The notes beneath the pieces are model-generated. The model ran no database searches. It saw only the letters and a list, made by a program, of their open reading frames with translations, and was not told the DNA's origin. From assembly GCA_020829485.1 (NCBI GenBank), contig JAIVFU010000002.1, forward strand, positions 1 through 64,000: a stretch of DNA of 64,000 bases, in the 5' to 3' direction. Of this stretch, positions 16,713 to 27,268 are shown in pieces (position 1 is the stretch's first letter; every line of letters starts with the position of its first letter). The DNA comes from Nostoc sp. CHAB 5834 (GTDB lineage: Bacteria > Cyanobacteriota > Cyanobacteriia > Cyanobacteriales > Nostocaceae). The translations under genes were made by a program, and so were the position numbers.

Positions 16713-18944
16713 TTAACCAAACTTACCAGCAGTAGAAGCAATCAAGAATGCAGCGTAAGTCAAGACATAGCCAACAGTGAAGTGAGCTAGACCAACTACA
16801 CGACCTTGAACGATAGACAGAGCCACGGGCTTATCTTTCCAGCGAACTAGGTTAGCTAGAGGAGTACGTTCGTGTGCCCAAACTAGGGTTTCAATCAACT
16901 CTTGCCAGTAACCTCTCCAGGAGATTAAGAACATGAAGCCAGTAGCCCAAACTAGGTGTCCAAACAAGAACATCCAAGCCCAGACAGACAGGTTATTCAC
17001 GCCATAAGGGTTGTAACCGTTAATCAACTGAGCAGAGTTAGCCCACAGGTAATCGCGGAACCAGCCCATGAGATATGTAGAGTTCTCATTGAACTGAGCT
17101 ACGTTGCCTTGCCAAATACCTAGATGTTTCCAATGCCAGTAGAACGTAACCCAACCAAGGGTGTTGAGCATCCAGAATGTAGCGAGGTAGAAGGAATCCC
17201 ATGCTGAGATGTCGCAAGTACCGCCACGACCGGGGCCGTCGCAAGGGAAGGCATAGCCGAAGTCCTTTTTATCGGGCATCAGCTTAGAACCACGGGCATC
17301 CAAAGCACCTTTGACCAAGATCAAGGTGGTGGTGTGCAGACCCAAAGCGATCGCATGGTGTACCAAGAAGTCGCCAGGGCCAATTGTCAAGAACAGGGAG
17401 TTAGTACCTGCATTGATGGCATCTAACCAACCTGGCAACCAAACGTTAGCGTAGTTGGGCCATGCTGTATTGGCAATACTATCTGGATTAGACAACAAGG
17501 TGTCTAAGCCGTACAGTACTTTACCATGAGCAGCTTGAACGAACTGGGCAAACACTGGCTCAATCAGGATTTGCTTTTCAGGAGTACCGAAAGCAACTAC
17601 TACGTCGTTATGGACGTACAAGCTGAGGGTGTGGAAGCCTAAGAAAAGAGATACCCAGCTGAGGTGGGAAATAATCGCTTCTTTGTGCTGTAACACGCGC
17701 TCAAGGACGTTGCCCTTGTTTTGTTCAGGGTCGTAATCACGTACCCAGAATATAGCTCCGTGAGCAAAAGCACCAAGGATCAGGAAACCAGCAATGTATT
17801 GATGGTGCGTGTACAGCGATGCCTGAGTTGTATAGTCCTTAGCAATAAATGCATAAGGAGGCATGGCGTACATGTGCTGTGCCACCAAAGAGGTGACGGT
17901 TCCCAGAGCAGCTAGGTGAATACCTAACTGGAAGTGCAGCGAGTTGTTATAGGTGTCGTACAACCCTTGGTGAGGCAGGTTGAACTGACCTTCACTCTTT
18001 GTACCAGGTACTAAACCGGATTTGGAGTTCAGCATTTCTTTAATGCTGTGACCAATTCCGAAGTTAGTCCGGTACTGGTGTCCGGCAACTATAAAGATAA
18101 CTGCGATCGCCAAGTGGTGATGAGCCATGTCAGTCAGCCACAAAGATTCTGTCTGGGGATGGAAACCACCCAAGAAAGTCAGAATTGCAGTACCTGCACC
18201 TTGAGATGTGCTGAATATATGCCCAGGAGTGTCAGGGTTTTGAGCATAAACGCCCCAGTTACCTGTAAAGAAAGGTGTCAAACCTGCTGGATGGGGTGGG
18301 GTGTTGAGGAAGTTATCCCAACCTACGTGCTGTCCGCGAGATTCGGGGATAGCAACGTGAATTAAGTGACCAGCCCAAGCCAAAGAACTAACACCAAACA
18401 AACCTGCTAAGTGGTGGTTTAGGCGGGGTTCAGCGCTCTTAAACCATGCCAAGCTGGGACGGTACTTGGGTTGCAAGTGCAGCCAGCCAGCGAACAAGAA
18501 GACTGCTGCGAATAACAGCAAGAAAACTGAACCGTTGTACAGTTCGCCGTTAGTCCGCATACCGATGGTGTACCACCAGTGGTAAACACCAGAGTAAGCA
18601 ATATTTACCGGATTGCTAGCGCCCGCTTGGGTAAAAGCTTCGATCGCTGGTTTACCAAAGTGGGGATCCCAAATCGCATGGGCGATGGGACGGATGTGAA
18701 GGGGATCTTTAATCCACTGTTCAAAGTTACCTTGCCAGGCTACGTGGAACAGGAGGCTGGATGCCCACAGGAAGATGATTGCCAAGTGACCGAAGTGAGT
18801 TGCGAAAATCTTTTGGTAAAGATTTTCTTCCGTCATGCCATCATGGGTTTCAAAATCGTTGCCTGTAGCGATCGCATACCATATCCGACGAGTCGTCGGG
18901 TCCTGTGCGAGATCCTGGCTAAATTTCGGAAATTTCGTCGCCAT
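16713..18944 (-). CDS. psaB: Photosystem I P700 chlorophyll a apoprotein A2
   Basis: PsaB is one half of the photosystem I reaction-centre heterodimer in the thylakoid membrane. It binds P700, antenna chlorophylls and carotenoids, and shares the 4Fe-4S cluster FX with PsaA. The 743 residues carry 11 membrane helices with many His ligands, for example [12 protein letters not shown] near the N-terminus. The FX loop is [18 protein letters not shown], holding the two cluster cysteines. Length and sequence are normal and nothing is disrupted. The ATG is 119 bases after the psaA stop, and a strong hairpin terminator follows. The order psaA-psaB is the conserved cyanobacterial operon; high-light repression is usual for it but no site was identified here. 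Confidence 0.99.
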   Translation of the reverse strand: MATKFPKFSQDLAQDPTTRRIWYAIATGNDFETHDGMTEENLYQKIFATHFGHLAIIFLWASSLLFHVAWQGNFEQWIKDPLHIRPIAHAIWDPHFGKPAIEAFTQAGASNPVNIAYSGVYHWWYTIGMRTNGELYNGSVFLLLFAAVFLFAGWLHLQPKYRPSLAWFKSAEPRLNHHLAGLFGVSSLAWAGHLIHVAIPESRGQHVGWDNFLNTPPHPAGLTPFFTGNWGVYAQNPDTPGHIFSTSQGAGTAILTFLGGFHPQTESLWLTDMAHHHLAIAVIFIVAGHQYRTNFGIGHSIKEMLNSKSGLVPGTKSEGQFNLPHQGLYDTYNNSLHFQLGIHLAALGTVTSLVAQHMYAMPPYAFIAKDYTTQASLYTHHQYIAGFLILGAFAHGAIFWVRDYDPEQNKGNVLERVLQHKEAIISHLSWVSLFLGFHTLSLYVHNDVVVAFGTPEKQILIEPVFAQFVQAAHGKVLYGLDTLLSNPDSIANTAWPNYANVWLPGWLDAINAGTNSLFLTIGPGDFLVHHAIALGLHTTTLILVKGALDARGSKLMPDKKDFGYAFPCDGPGRGGTCDISAWDSFYLATFWMLNTLGWVTFYWHWKHLGIWQGNVAQFNENSTYLMGWFRDYLWANSAQLINGYNPYGVNNLSVWAWMFLFGHLVWATGFMFLISWRGYWQELIETLVWAHERTPLANLVRWKDKPVALSIVQGRVVGLAHFTVGYVLTYAAFLIASTAGKFG

Positions 18945-18990
18945 AGGTTTAATAAATCCTCTGACCTTTAGCCATCAAGTACCAGTTTAA

Positions 18991-19055
18991 TTTTGGATTT
19001 TGAATTTTAGATTTTAGATTCAATCCAAAATCTAAAATCTAAAATCCAAAATTTT
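18991..19055. repeat. Inverted repeat of TTTTAGATT units between psaA and psaB
   Basis: Two arms of about 30 bases built of (T)TTTGGATTTT/TTTAGATTTT units face each other across CAATCC, so the intercistronic RNA can form a long AU-rich hairpin. The unit is related to the TTTGGAT repeats at 38342-38374. It may be a dispersed Nostoc repeat or influence psaA/psaB message processing. Confidence 0.75.
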
Positions 19056-19063
19056 GCTGATTG

Positions 19064-21322
19064 CTACCCTACTGAAAGGATATGTGCATGGAAGAACGCC
19101 CAAGTTGTGGCAATTCCTCCTAAGAGGTAGTGAGCTACCCCTACAGCCCGACCCTGAATAATGCTCAGAGCGCGAGGCTGAATTGCTGGTGCTACCTTCA
19201 GTTTGTTATGCGCCCAAACAATGGACTCAATCAGTTCTTGCCAGTAGCCGCGACCACTGAACAGGAACATCAAACTGAATGCCCAAACAAAGTGAGCGCC
19301 TAAGAACATGAGTCCATAAGCAGATAGCGCACTGCCATAGGAATTGATGACTTGCGTAGCTTGTGCCCACAAGAAGTCTCGCAACCAACCGTTGATGGTG
19401 ATGGCACTTTGAGCAAAGTTACCACCGGTGATGTGAGTCACAACACCATCTGCATCTACGGTTCCCCAGACATCTGATTGCATCTTCCAGCTAAAGTGGA
19501 AAATTGCAATGGATATTGTGTTGTACATCCAGAATAGTCCGAGGAACACATGATCCCAACCAGATACTTGACAAGTACCGCCACGACCAGGACCATCGCA
19601 GGGGAAGCGGAAGCCCAGGTTTGCTTTGTCTGGAATCAGACGAGAGCTACGGGCAAACAGTACACCTTTGAGCAGAATTAGGACAGTAACGTGGATTTGG
19701 AATGCGTGAATATGGTGGATTAAGAAGTCCGCCGTACCCAAAGCAATGGGCATCATCGCTACTTTTCCGCCTACAGCCAAAATCCCACCGCCGAAAGCAT
19801 AGCTAACGGGTTCTAGCGCATTGGGAGCAGTGCCACCAGGAGCTAGGGTGTGGATATTTTGTACCCACTGGGCAAATACTGGCTGCAATTGAATTGCAGT
19901 ATCAGAGAACATGTCTTGGGGACGTCCCAAGGCACGCATTGTATCGTTGTGAATGTAAAGTCCAAAGCTATGGAAGCCGAGGAAGATACACACCCAGTTA
20001 AGGTGAGAAATAATCGCATCTCGGTGACGAAGCACCCGATCCAGCAAGTTGTTTTGGTTCACAACTGGATCGTAATCCCGCACCATGAATATGGCAGCGT
20101 GAGCCGCACCGCCGACTATACAGAATGCACCAATCCACATGTGGTGGGTGAAAATGCACAACTGTGTAGCATAATCAGTTGCCAAATATGGATAAGGAGG
20201 CATCGCGTACATGTGATGCGCGATGATGATGGTCAGCGAACCCAAGAAGGCTAGGTTAGTAGCCAACTGAGCGTGCCACGATGTGGTCAGGTTTTCGTAG
20301 AGACCTTTGTGACCTTCACCGGTGAAAGGGCCTTTATGGTTTTCTAGGATCTCTTTAATGCTGTGACCAATACCCCAGTTGGTACGGTACTGGTGACCAG
20401 CAATAATAAAGATAACTGCGATCGCTAAGTGGTGATGAGCAATGTCAGTCATCCACAAGCCGCCTGTTACTGGGTTTAGACCACCCTTGAAGGTGAGGAA
20501 GTCAGCATACTGACCCCAGTTCAAGGTGAAGAAAGGTGCTAAACCAGCAGCAAAGCTGGGATACAGCTCGGTCAACAAGTCTTTGTTCAAGATGAACTCG
20601 TGGGGCAAGGGTATGTCTTTAAGAGCAACGCCTGCATCCAAAAGCTTGTTGGTCGGTGCGGACACATGGATTATGTGACCTGCCCATCCCAAGGAACCAC
20701 AACCTAGCAATATTTGCAAGTGATGATTCAGCATCGACTCCACATTCTGGAACCATTCCAGTTTGGGAGCGCGTTTGTGGTAATGGAACCAGCCAGCAAA
20801 TAGTAATAAGGCTGCTAATACCAAGCCACCGATCGCAGTAACGTAAAGCTGGAAGGAGTTTGTGATCCCCCAGCCACGCCATACTTGGAACAAACCAGAG
20901 GTGATTTGAATACCGTGGAAACCACCGCCAACATCACCGTTTAAAATGTCTTGTCCAACAATGGGCCAAACAACCTGAGCACTTGGTCTAACGTTCAACG
21001 GGTCGCTTAACCAAGCTTCGTAGTTAGAAAACTTCGCGCCGTGGAAAATCATCCCGCTCAACCAAACCATTATTACGGCTAAGTGGCCGAAGTGGGCTGA
21101 GAATATCTTGCGGGATATATCTTCTAAATCGCTTGTATGTGTATCAAAATCATGGGCGAGTGCGTGCAGGTTCCAAATCCATGTGGTGGTTTTGGGGCCT
21201 CTGGCTAAGGATCTGTCGAAGTGTCCAGGTTGCGCCCATTTCTCGAATGAGGTTGGAACTGGGTCATTATCGACGATTACTCTTGCCTTTTTTTCCTCTC
21301 GCTCCGGAGGACTTATTGTCAT
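19064..21322 (-). CDS. psaA: Photosystem I P700 chlorophyll a apoprotein A1
   Basis: PsaA is the other half of the photosystem I core and carries the P700 special pair and cofactors A0, A1 and FX together with PsaB. The 752 residues are the standard length, with 11 membrane helices. The hydrophilic N-terminus [18 protein letters not shown] is typical of cyanobacteria. Near it is [17 protein letters not shown], and the FX-binding loop is [18 protein letters not shown]. It is the first gene of the psaAB operon; about 0.5 kb upstream is free of genes and should hold the promoter. Confidence 0.99.
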   Translation of the reverse strand: MTISPPEREEKKARVIVDNDPVPTSFEKWAQPGHFDRSLARGPKTTTWIWNLHALAHDFDTHTSDLEDISRKIFSAHFGHLAVIMVWLSGMIFHGAKFSNYEAWLSDPLNVRPSAQVVWPIVGQDILNGDVGGGFHGIQITSGLFQVWRGWGITNSFQLYVTAIGGLVLAALLLFAGWFHYHKRAPKLEWFQNVESMLNHHLQILLGCGSLGWAGHIIHVSAPTNKLLDAGVALKDIPLPHEFILNKDLLTELYPSFAAGLAPFFTLNWGQYADFLTFKGGLNPVTGGLWMTDIAHHHLAIAVIFIIAGHQYRTNWGIGHSIKEILENHKGPFTGEGHKGLYENLTTSWHAQLATNLAFLGSLTIIIAHHMYAMPPYPYLATDYATQLCIFTHHMWIGAFCIVGGAAHAAIFMVRDYDPVVNQNNLLDRVLRHRDAIISHLNWVCIFLGFHSFGLYIHNDTMRALGRPQDMFSDTAIQLQPVFAQWVQNIHTLAPGGTAPNALEPVSYAFGGGILAVGGKVAMMPIALGTADFLIHHIHAFQIHVTVLILLKGVLFARSSRLIPDKANLGFRFPCDGPGRGGTCQVSGWDHVFLGLFWMYNTISIAIFHFSWKMQSDVWGTVDADGVVTHITGGNFAQSAITINGWLRDFLWAQATQVINSYGSALSAYGLMFLGAHFVWAFSLMFLFSGRGYWQELIESIVWAHNKLKVAPAIQPRALSIIQGRAVGVAHYLLGGIATTWAFFHAHILSVG

Positions 21323-21865
21323 TCGACCTCCTCTCTAGATAAGGAATGAGGAATCATGAATACCACAAAGTTAACCATTACCGCAAATTCCATTTTGCTG
21401 AAGCCGCGATGAAGACCGATGTGGATTGTTGTTTCTCGTTGAATTATAGAGTCTTAACTTGTACTTTGTTGGAGATAGTTGGAGATATTTTAACAATAAT
21501 TCAAACTTGCCGAAATATTGCTGGAATTCCTGCCTTAACTGCCTTTTAACTTTAAAGCCTTTGTCCAAAAGTCAATAGATTATCCATTTAATTTACAAAG
21601 AATAACAATTTGCAAATTTTATGGTTTGGCTGTATGAGCCGATGTTCCAGCTTTGGCTACTATTACTCATGAACATTTGTGTCATATTTCCTTTGTTGTA
21701 AGTAAAAAGCTGTAAAGAATATGACTTATTTTAAAATTACCTGAGATACACAAGAGAAATTATGGGATGTGAGGCAGATTTCACCTTTTGGGCTATAGTT
21801 CCAAATGGACAGTTTGAGCCAAAATAATCTGTAAATTGTCGAAGAACTTTCACTGGGTGCAACGC
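21323..21865. other. Divergent intergenic region (psaA promoter side)
   Basis: This AT-rich region separates psaA (leftward) from the lipoprotein gene (rightward). Short open frames on both strands are not protein-like. I looked for paired HLR1-type TTACA motifs: TGTAA occurs twice near 21699 and 21712, but the spacing does not fit the consensus. No promoter was called. Confidence 0.4.
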
Positions 21866-23446
21866 ATGAACTCTTGGCAGAAAAGGGTGTTAGAGAAGCT
21901 CCTCCCTAAGAGGTTCCCGATTTTCAGGTGGGTAATGACATTGGCGCTGGTATTAAGCTTGACCAGTTGTGGCGAGAAAGTGAGTAGTCAAGAAGTATCT
22001 ACTGACTATAGAGAAAACCCTCCACAGATTTCTCAAATTTCAAAGCAATTTTCGGAAGTTTCCCCACCATCTGTTATCCAAGAACTGCGAACAAGTTTGG
22101 AAGTTTATCAGCCACAAGTGACAATTGTTACTCCACAAGCTGATGAAGTTCTCCAAGACAACAAGGCCACAGCCAGTTTTCAGGTTAAGGATTTACCAAT
22201 ATTTAAGGATTCACAATTACAACTAGGGCCTCATCTACATGTAATTCTAGATAACCAACCTTATATCCCTGTTTACGACCTGAATCAGCCCTTGGTTTTT
22301 CCAGACTTGTCTCCAGGTACTCATACTCTGCGCGTCTTTGCCTCTCGTCCTTGGCATGAAAGCTTTAAGAATGAAGGCGCTTATGCCCAAACGACATTTC
22401 ACGTCTTCACCAAAACCGACGACAACAATCCAGATGCCAAGTTACCCCTGCTAACTTACAGCCGCCCTCAAAGCAGCTACGGAGCAGAACCAATCTTATT
22501 GGACTTTTACCTAACTAACGCTCCCCTGCACCTAGTTGGCAAAGAAAACCCTAACGACCAATTCAGTGATTGGCGCATCCGCTCCACAATTAATGGTGAA
22601 AGCTTTATTTTCGATCGCTGGCAAGCAGTTTATCTTAAAGGCTTCCATCCAGGAAAAAACTGGGTAAAACTAGAATTTCTCGATAACCAGGGAAATCCTG
22701 TCAAAAATGCCTTTAATACCACAGTTAGATTGATTGACTACCAGCCAAAGGGTAAAGACACTTTGTCGAGAATTGTCAGAGGAGAACTCACAGCAGATGA
22801 GGTGCGCTCCATTGTAGACCCAAATTATAAACTTACACCTACGCCTTCTGTTGAAAAAACACCCCAAATACAACCGATTCCCGAAACTGAAATTCCACAA
22901 GAATCCAAAACACAGCTAGAAGAACCAAAATTGGAAGTTCCAACGGCTGTACCATCGATACCAGAACCACAGCCAGAGGTAACACCAACTCCTGAATCAA
23001 GTCCGTTACCTGAAAAAGTTGTGCCTCAAACAACAAAACCTAGATTGGACGGATTTTTCAACCGGCGGGCGGGCAAAGTCCTCAACCCAGAAGTACCAGT
23101 TGAGACATCTCCTAGTTTGCCATCGGCGCTGCCAGAGATTATCGAGTCTCCTGTACCAGAAATAATTACACCAACACCAGAACCACCGCTAGAGCTAACG
23201 CCAACTCCTGAATCAACGCCGTTACCCGAAAAAGTTGTCCCTCAGCCAAAAAAATCTAGATTTGGTGGATTTTTCAACCGTCGGGCTGGCAAAGTTCTCA
23301 CCCCAGAAGCACCAGTTACGCCATCTCCTAGTTTGCCATCAACGCTGCCAGAGATTATTGAGTCTCCAGCACCTGAAACTAAACCAGAGGTAACGCCAAT
23401 TCCTGAATTAACACCGTTACCGGAAACAGTTAAAAGTTATAACTGA
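21866..23446 (+). CDS. Putative lipoprotein with Pro-rich tandem repeats
   Basis: The ATG at 21866 gives 526 residues; the frame is open to a TTG at 21836. The N-terminus is basic, then hydrophobic, ending in lipobox LTSC with Cys35, so it is probably a lipoprotein. A globular part (about 80-330) has beta-rich segments (VTIVTPQADEVLQ, LQLGPHLHVILDNQPY, SPGTHTLRVFASRPWHESF) that look like an Ig-like or carbohydrate-related fold. The last ~180 residues are Pro/Glu/Thr-rich with two long repeats. Each holds TPLPEKVVPQ (or SPLPEKVVPQ) and GFFNRRAGKVL, then a PSLPS.LPEIIESP segment, and suggests a cell-wall-spanning linker. The family is not recognised by name. Confidence 0.75.
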   Translation: MNSWQKRVLEKLLPKRFPIFRWVMTLALVLSLTSCGEKVSSQEVSTDYRENPPQISQISKQFSEVSPPSVIQELRTSLEVYQPQVTIVTPQADEVLQDNKATASFQVKDLPIFKDSQLQLGPHLHVILDNQPYIPVYDLNQPLVFPDLSPGTHTLRVFASRPWHESFKNEGAYAQTTFHVFTKTDDNNPDAKLPLLTYSRPQSSYGAEPILLDFYLTNAPLHLVGKENPNDQFSDWRIRSTINGESFIFDRWQAVYLKGFHPGKNWVKLEFLDNQGNPVKNAFNTTVRLIDYQPKGKDTLSRIVRGELTADEVRSIVDPNYKLTPTPSVEKTPQIQPIPETEIPQESKTQLEEPKLEVPTAVPSIPEPQPEVTPTPESSPLPEKVVPQTTKPRLDGFFNRRAGKVLNPEVPVETSPSLPSALPEIIESPVPEIITPTPEPPLELTPTPESTPLPEKVVPQPKKSRFGGFFNRRAGKVLTPEAPVTPSPSLPSTLPEIIESPAPETKPEVTPIPELTPLPETVKSYN

Positions 23447-23467
23447 TAACTCAAGGCTTGACTTCAC

Positions 23468-23591
23468 CCGCCTGGAACTTTAGTTCCAGGCTAATAGCTA
23501 AAGTCTACTTAAGTAGACTAAAGATTTTTGGGTATATTTAGTAATTAAAAGATTAGTTTTGCTATTAGCAAGGAACTGAAGTTCCTTGTGG
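23468..23591. repeat. Small inverted-repeat element, CCGCC family (copy 1)
   Basis: The left part reads CCGCCTGGAACTTTAGTTCC, then a TAATAGCTAAAGTC block and the palindrome AGTCTACTTAAGTAGACT. The right part carries GCTATTAGCAAGGAACTGAA and ends TTCCTTGTGG. The two ends are imperfect inverted repeats with internal palindromes and no coding capacity. Related copies are at 35550-35674, 54807-54862 and 61188-61304. Confidence 0.8.
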
Positions 23592-23753
23592 AACATGGCT
23601 TTTATCAATAAGGGGAAAAGGCAAAAACCTTGCCCGCAAGTGGCGCGAAATAATCCTTCTATCGCCTTTAACTGAAAAGAAAATTGCGATCGCCCAACAA
23701 CGACTGTTAAAGTTTACCAACAGTGAGTTAGCACTCAAGTTCAAAAGCAGCAT

Positions 23754-24668
23754 TTATCCGAAAATGCTCAACTCTAACTTTTGTGATAAAGTCTCTACAA
23801 AGGCAAGCCCCACTACCGGATTTCCAATATTATCCAACACGGGACTGTAGGAAGCGATCGCTCCCTCACCTGGTACTATTGCTACAAGTCCACCACCAAT
23901 CCCTGATTTCATCGGTAAACCAACTCTGACTGCATACTGGGCAGAAGCTTCATATAACCCACAAGTTGACATTACCGCGTTGACAATCCGGCGATTTTGT
24001 GCTGATAAGCTCCCATTTTCACAAGCGAGGAGTTTTCCTAACAGGGCTAAATCTTCAACTCTCCCAGATATACAGCATATTTGCTCGTAGGTGTCAAGTG
24101 CTGTTTCCAGATTTTCTAAATGATTTGTTTCGGCAAGATAGTTTGCGATCGCAACATTTGTTGTTGAGCGCGTTAATCGCACTGAAGCCAGCATTACCTC
24201 ATCTAACCTTAGTTGGCAACCTGCTAATTGGTTAAGCCATCGACAAAATAAAAGAGTGCGTTGGCTAGCGCCCTTTCCAGGTAATTTATCAGACAAGGTA
24301 ATTGCCCCACTATTAATCATGGGGTTACGGGGGTATCCGCGATCGGTAATAAGTTGTTCTAAAGAATTGAAGGGTGCATCCGATGCTTCCATCCCAACCC
24401 AGCCAAAAACCGTTTCTGCACCAAAGTGTTCTAGCAGATAAAGTAAGGAAAATGTCTTAATAACGCTCATTAGCGGGAAAACACAAGCTGTATCCCCAAA
24501 GCTGATAGTTTTTCCCGATTCACAGCAGATATGAACTGCAAACCAAGCAGGATCAGCTTTAGCTAATTGCGGAATGCGATCGGCAATTTGTCCCTGTTTA
24601 GCCTGAATTTTAGCTAGTTGTACCCAGGCTGACAAGTCCGTAGTGGTTAGTTTGTCAAGTCTTTTCAA
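23754..24668 (-). CDS. glsA: Glutaminase
   Basis: Serine-dependent glutaminase of the beta-lactamase-like fold; it hydrolyses L-glutamine to glutamate and ammonia in the cytoplasm. The 304 residues are the usual length. The catalytic Ser-x-x-Lys is Ser68 and Lys71 in FPLMSVIKTF. Other family blocks are PRNPMINSGAI, LTRSTTNVAIANYL and VGLPMKSGIGGGLVAIVPG. Start is ATG. It is convergent with the lipoprotein gene and separated from it by the CCGCC element. A nitrogen-scavenging role is likely but no regulator site was seen. Confidence 0.95.
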   Translation of the reverse strand: MKRLDKLTTTDLSAWVQLAKIQAKQGQIADRIPQLAKADPAWFAVHICCESGKTISFGDTACVFPLMSVIKTFSLLYLLEHFGAETVFGWVGMEASDAPFNSLEQLITDRGYPRNPMINSGAITLSDKLPGKGASQRTLLFCRWLNQLAGCQLRLDEVMLASVRLTRSTTNVAIANYLAETNHLENLETALDTYEQICCISGRVEDLALLGKLLACENGSLSAQNRRIVNAVMSTCGLYEASAQYAVRVGLPMKSGIGGGLVAIVPGEGAIASYSPVLDNIGNPVVGLAFVETLSQKLELSIFG

Positions 24669-24778
24669 AGTGTAAATTTTCTAAAGGTTCATTTATTAAA
24701 TAGCAAGCAACAGTATACTATGAGCCTGATTAAGGCTTTTGAATACCGTAGAAACACGAAATTAAGGAGAAAAAATTT

Positions 24779-25366
24779 GTGAAACCCAATTTAAAAAAGT
24801 GTACAGCGATCGCAGTTGGCTTCGTTGGCTCGCTGTTATGGGGAGCAACTTGCGTTCTAGAAAATCAAAATGCTATTGCACAAGTAGGGGGATTCTTTAT
24901 AATAAACGAACTATCAAACAAGTGCATTGATGTCTCTGGAGATCCTGGCACAGCTAATGGTGCGCCATTGCTACTTTTTGATTGCGAACTATCTGGATTC
25001 AACGGTTCTGGTAGAACCACAGATCAGAAATGGGAATTTCTTCGTGGAGGCTTTCTCAGAAATAAATTATCCAACAAATGCATTGATGTCTCTGGAGATC
25101 CTGGCACAGCTAATGGTGCGCCATTGCTACTTTTTGATTGCGAACTATCTGGATTCAACGGTTCTGGTAGAACCACAGATCAGAGGTGGGAATACATTGG
25201 TGCAGGATTTCTCAGAAATGGATTATCCAACAAATGCATTGATGTAGTTGGAAATCCTGGCACAGTTAATGGTGCGCGATTGGAACTTTTTGATTGCGAA
25301 CTATCTGGATTTACCGGAACCGGTGCCAGATCAGATCAGAGGTGGCGGTTGCAACCAAGTCTTTAA
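24779..25366 (+). CDS. Secreted ricin-B-like (QxW repeat) protein
   Basis: The GTG start is supported by AAGGAGA about 8 bases upstream. The 195-residue product has a signal peptide (cleavage probably after AIAQ, residue 35) and three tandem repeats of 52 residues. Each repeat has NKCIDVSGDPGTANGA, LLLFDCELSGF and a terminal DQ.W (QKW, QRW, QRW). This is the carbohydrate-binding beta-trefoil pattern of ricin-type lectins. Each repeat has two cysteines. Only one trefoil domain is present and there is no enzyme domain, so it is probably a secreted lectin. The first two repeats are identical over at least 105 bp of DNA, showing recent duplication or conversion. Confidence 0.85.
   Translation: MKPNLKKCTAIAVGFVGSLLWGATCVLENQNAIAQVGGFFIINELSNKCIDVSGDPGTANGAPLLLFDCELSGFNGSGRTTDQKWEFLRGGFLRNKLSNKCIDVSGDPGTANGAPLLLFDCELSGFNGSGRTTDQRWEYIGAGFLRNGLSNKCIDVVGNPGTVNGARLELFDCELSGFTGTGARSDQRWRLQPSL
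24911..25340. repeat. Three 156-bp tandem repeats in the lectin gene
   Basis: The unit recurs at exact 156-bp spacing (for example TGCATTGATG at 24923, 25079 and 25235). Copies 1 and 2 are identical from 24923 to 25027 and 25079 to 25183; copy 3 is diverged. Confidence 0.9.
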
Positions 25367-25437
25367 GAATACTGGTTGAGTGAAACCGGCTGAGTTGCCC
25401 AGAGCTAAGTTACAGGATTTCGTAAATATGTAAAGTT

Positions 25438-25471
25438 AAAAACTGGCTAGCTTTGAGAACTGCCAGTTTTT
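25438..25471. terminator. Bidirectional terminator after the lectin gene
   Basis: AAAAACTGGC (25438-25447) pairs perfectly with GCCAGTTTTT (25462-25471). It lies between the ends of the lectin gene and the small minus-strand gene, and it has T-runs on both strands. Confidence 0.85.
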
Positions 25472-25475
25472 AAAT

Positions 25476-25637
25476 TTAAACTTGTTGGCGTTTTAACTCT
25501 TGTATCAATACTTGGCAGCGCTTGCTAGCTTCTCTTGCCTGTTGCCTAAAATGTTTGGCTTGCTCTTGATTAGTTAAATACACTTCAGATGCTTTTAGCC
25601 TGAGTTCAACAGCTTGTTTACTGAGTTCCTTAAACAT
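25476..25637 (-). CDS. Small helical protein (53 aa), unknown
   Basis: An ATG frame of 53 codons starting MFKELSKQAVELRLKASEVY and ending LIQELKRQQV, rich in Glu, Gln, Lys and Arg and predicted to be a single amphipathic helix or coiled coil. Its stop lies directly beside a strong terminator, which supports transcription on the minus strand. An AGAGG stretch touches the ATG, closer than an ideal ribosome site. The start is divergent from the thioredoxin-NHL gene, 23 bases away. Function unknown. Confidence 0.5.
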   Translation of the reverse strand: MFKELSKQAVELRLKASEVYLTNQEQAKHFRQQAREASKRCQVLIQELKRQQV

Positions 25638-25660
25638 CCTCTAAGAGCAAAGTATACTTT

Positions 25661-27178
25661 ATGATTCCCCGTGTCAGAGCGCCAGAATTACCGCAAAATT
25701 ACTTTTGGCTTAACACCGATAAACCTTTATCTCTTAAACAACTCAAGGGTAGAGTCGTAATTTTAGACTTTTGGACATACTGTTGCATTAATTGTCTGCA
25801 TATTTTGCCAAACCTGAAATATTTAGAACAAAAATATAAAGATAGCCTTACCGTTATCGGCGTTCACTCTGCCAAATTTGATAACGAAAAAGAAACAGAA
25901 AACATTCGTCAAGCTATCCTGCGCTACGACATTGAACACCCAGTTGTAGTTGACAATGGTTTTCGGATTTGGGAAGAGTATACTGTACGTGCTTGGCCTA
26001 CGTTAATAATTATTGATCCAGAAGGTTACGTGATTGGTCAGATTTCTGGTGAAGGAAATCGTGACACTTTAGACGAGTTGATTCAAAAGTTAATTCACCA
26101 ACACCAAGACAAAGGCACAATTAATTTTCAAGAACTTAGCTTGACTTTAGAAAAACAGCGCCAACCATTAATCACACCCTTAGCTTTTCCTGGTAAAGTT
26201 TTAGCTACTCCAACGGGTTTATTCATCGCTGACTCTGGACATCATCGCCTGATTATGAGTAGCTTTGATGGGGAAATTATGCACTTGATTGGTACTGGAA
26301 AATCTGGCTTAACTGATGGTGCTTTTAACGAAGCGCAATTTTTTGCACCACAGGGAATGGCTTATGATGCCGAAAATGAAATTCTTTATGTTGCTGATAC
26401 AGAAAATCATACACTGCGGCGAGTAGATTTCAAGCGTCAAGTGGTGGAAGCGATCGCAGGAACAGGTGAACAAAGCCGCAATATCCATCCTCATGGTGGT
26501 GCTGGTTTAGAAACTGCGCTAAATTCTCCTTGGGATTTAGTCAAAGTGGGAAATACCTTGTTTATTGCAATGGCTGGGCTTCATCAAATTTGGGAAATGG
26601 ATTTAGAAACTGGCATTATCAAAACTTATGCTGGTATTGGTGCAGAAGCTTGCATTGATGGTTCACTTACTGAATCAGCCTTTGCTCAACCTAGCGGTAT
26701 TAGCACAGATGGGAATGAATTATATATTGCTGACAGTGAAGTTAGTTCAATTCGTGGTGTTGGAATTGTAGAACCGTATCAAGTGCGAACCGTTTGCGGT
26801 AGCGGGGGTTTGTTTGGTTTTGGTGATGTAGATGGACAAGGTGAAGATGTGCATTTGCAGCACTGTTTAGGAGTGGAATATGCTCAAAATTTTCTGTGGG
26901 TAGCAGATACTTATAATCACAAAATTAAATTAGTGAATCCCAGTACAGGAAATTGTCAAACAGTTTTAGGAGATGGTACTAGTGGCTTACAAAATGGCCA
27001 GGGTAAGAACACTCGGTTTTTTGAACCTTCGGGATTGAGTGTTTTGAGTTCACATTTATATATTGCTGATACTAATAACCATGCTATTCGTCGCGTAGAT
27101 TTGGATACCTTTGAGGTGACAACGCTAGAGTTTATTGGGTTATGTGCGCCGGATGTTTGTATTCCGCCTAATTTATAA
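25661..27178 (+). CDS. Thioredoxin-like/NHL-repeat protein
   Basis: A 505-residue soluble protein. Residues about 1-150 are a thioredoxin-like domain of the TlpA/AhpC type (GRVVILDFWTYCCINCLHIL) with a CINC active-site pair and the cis-Pro in VRAWPTLIIID. The remainder is a beta-propeller of NHL repeats, with blades such as IADSGHHRLIM, VADTENHTLRRVD, VADTYNHKIKLV and IADTNNHAIRRVD. The domain order matches the NHLRC2 family, found from bacteria to animals and of unknown reaction. There is no signal peptide, so it is probably cytoplasmic. A redox role acting on a partner held by the propeller is inference. Confidence 0.9.
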   Translation: MIPRVRAPELPQNYFWLNTDKPLSLKQLKGRVVILDFWTYCCINCLHILPNLKYLEQKYKDSLTVIGVHSAKFDNEKETENIRQAILRYDIEHPVVVDNGFRIWEEYTVRAWPTLIIIDPEGYVIGQISGEGNRDTLDELIQKLIHQHQDKGTINFQELSLTLEKQRQPLITPLAFPGKVLATPTGLFIADSGHHRLIMSSFDGEIMHLIGTGKSGLTDGAFNEAQFFAPQGMAYDAENEILYVADTENHTLRRVDFKRQVVEAIAGTGEQSRNIHPHGGAGLETALNSPWDLVKVGNTLFIAMAGLHQIWEMDLETGIIKTYAGIGAEACIDGSLTESAFAQPSGISTDGNELYIADSEVSSIRGVGIVEPYQVRTVCGSGGLFGFGDVDGQGEDVHLQHCLGVEYAQNFLWVADTYNHKIKLVNPSTGNCQTVLGDGTSGLQNGQGKNTRFFEPSGLSVLSSHLYIADTNNHAIRRVDLDTFEVTTLEFIGLCAPDVCIPPNL

Positions 27179-27185
27179 AAAGATT

Positions 27186-27232
27186 ATCTCACGCAAAGGT
27201 GCAAAGAAAAATTTTGCGCCTTTGCATGAGAT
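27186..27232. terminator. Hairpin between convergent genes
   Basis: ATCTCACGCAAAGGTGC (27186-27202) pairs with GCGCCTTTGCATGAGAT (27216-27232) with two mismatches across an AT-rich loop. It lies between the stops of two convergent genes. The CGCAAAGG.GC core is also a common Nostoc repeat word. Confidence 0.65.
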
Positions 27233-27268
27233 ATAAAAGATAACAAAATTAAATAGTGCTACTGGAAG

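Noticed and set aside
21690..21720. Possible HLR1 pair upstream of psaA
   Set aside because: Two TGTAA words are 9 bases apart, not the 7 expected from the consensus as I know it.
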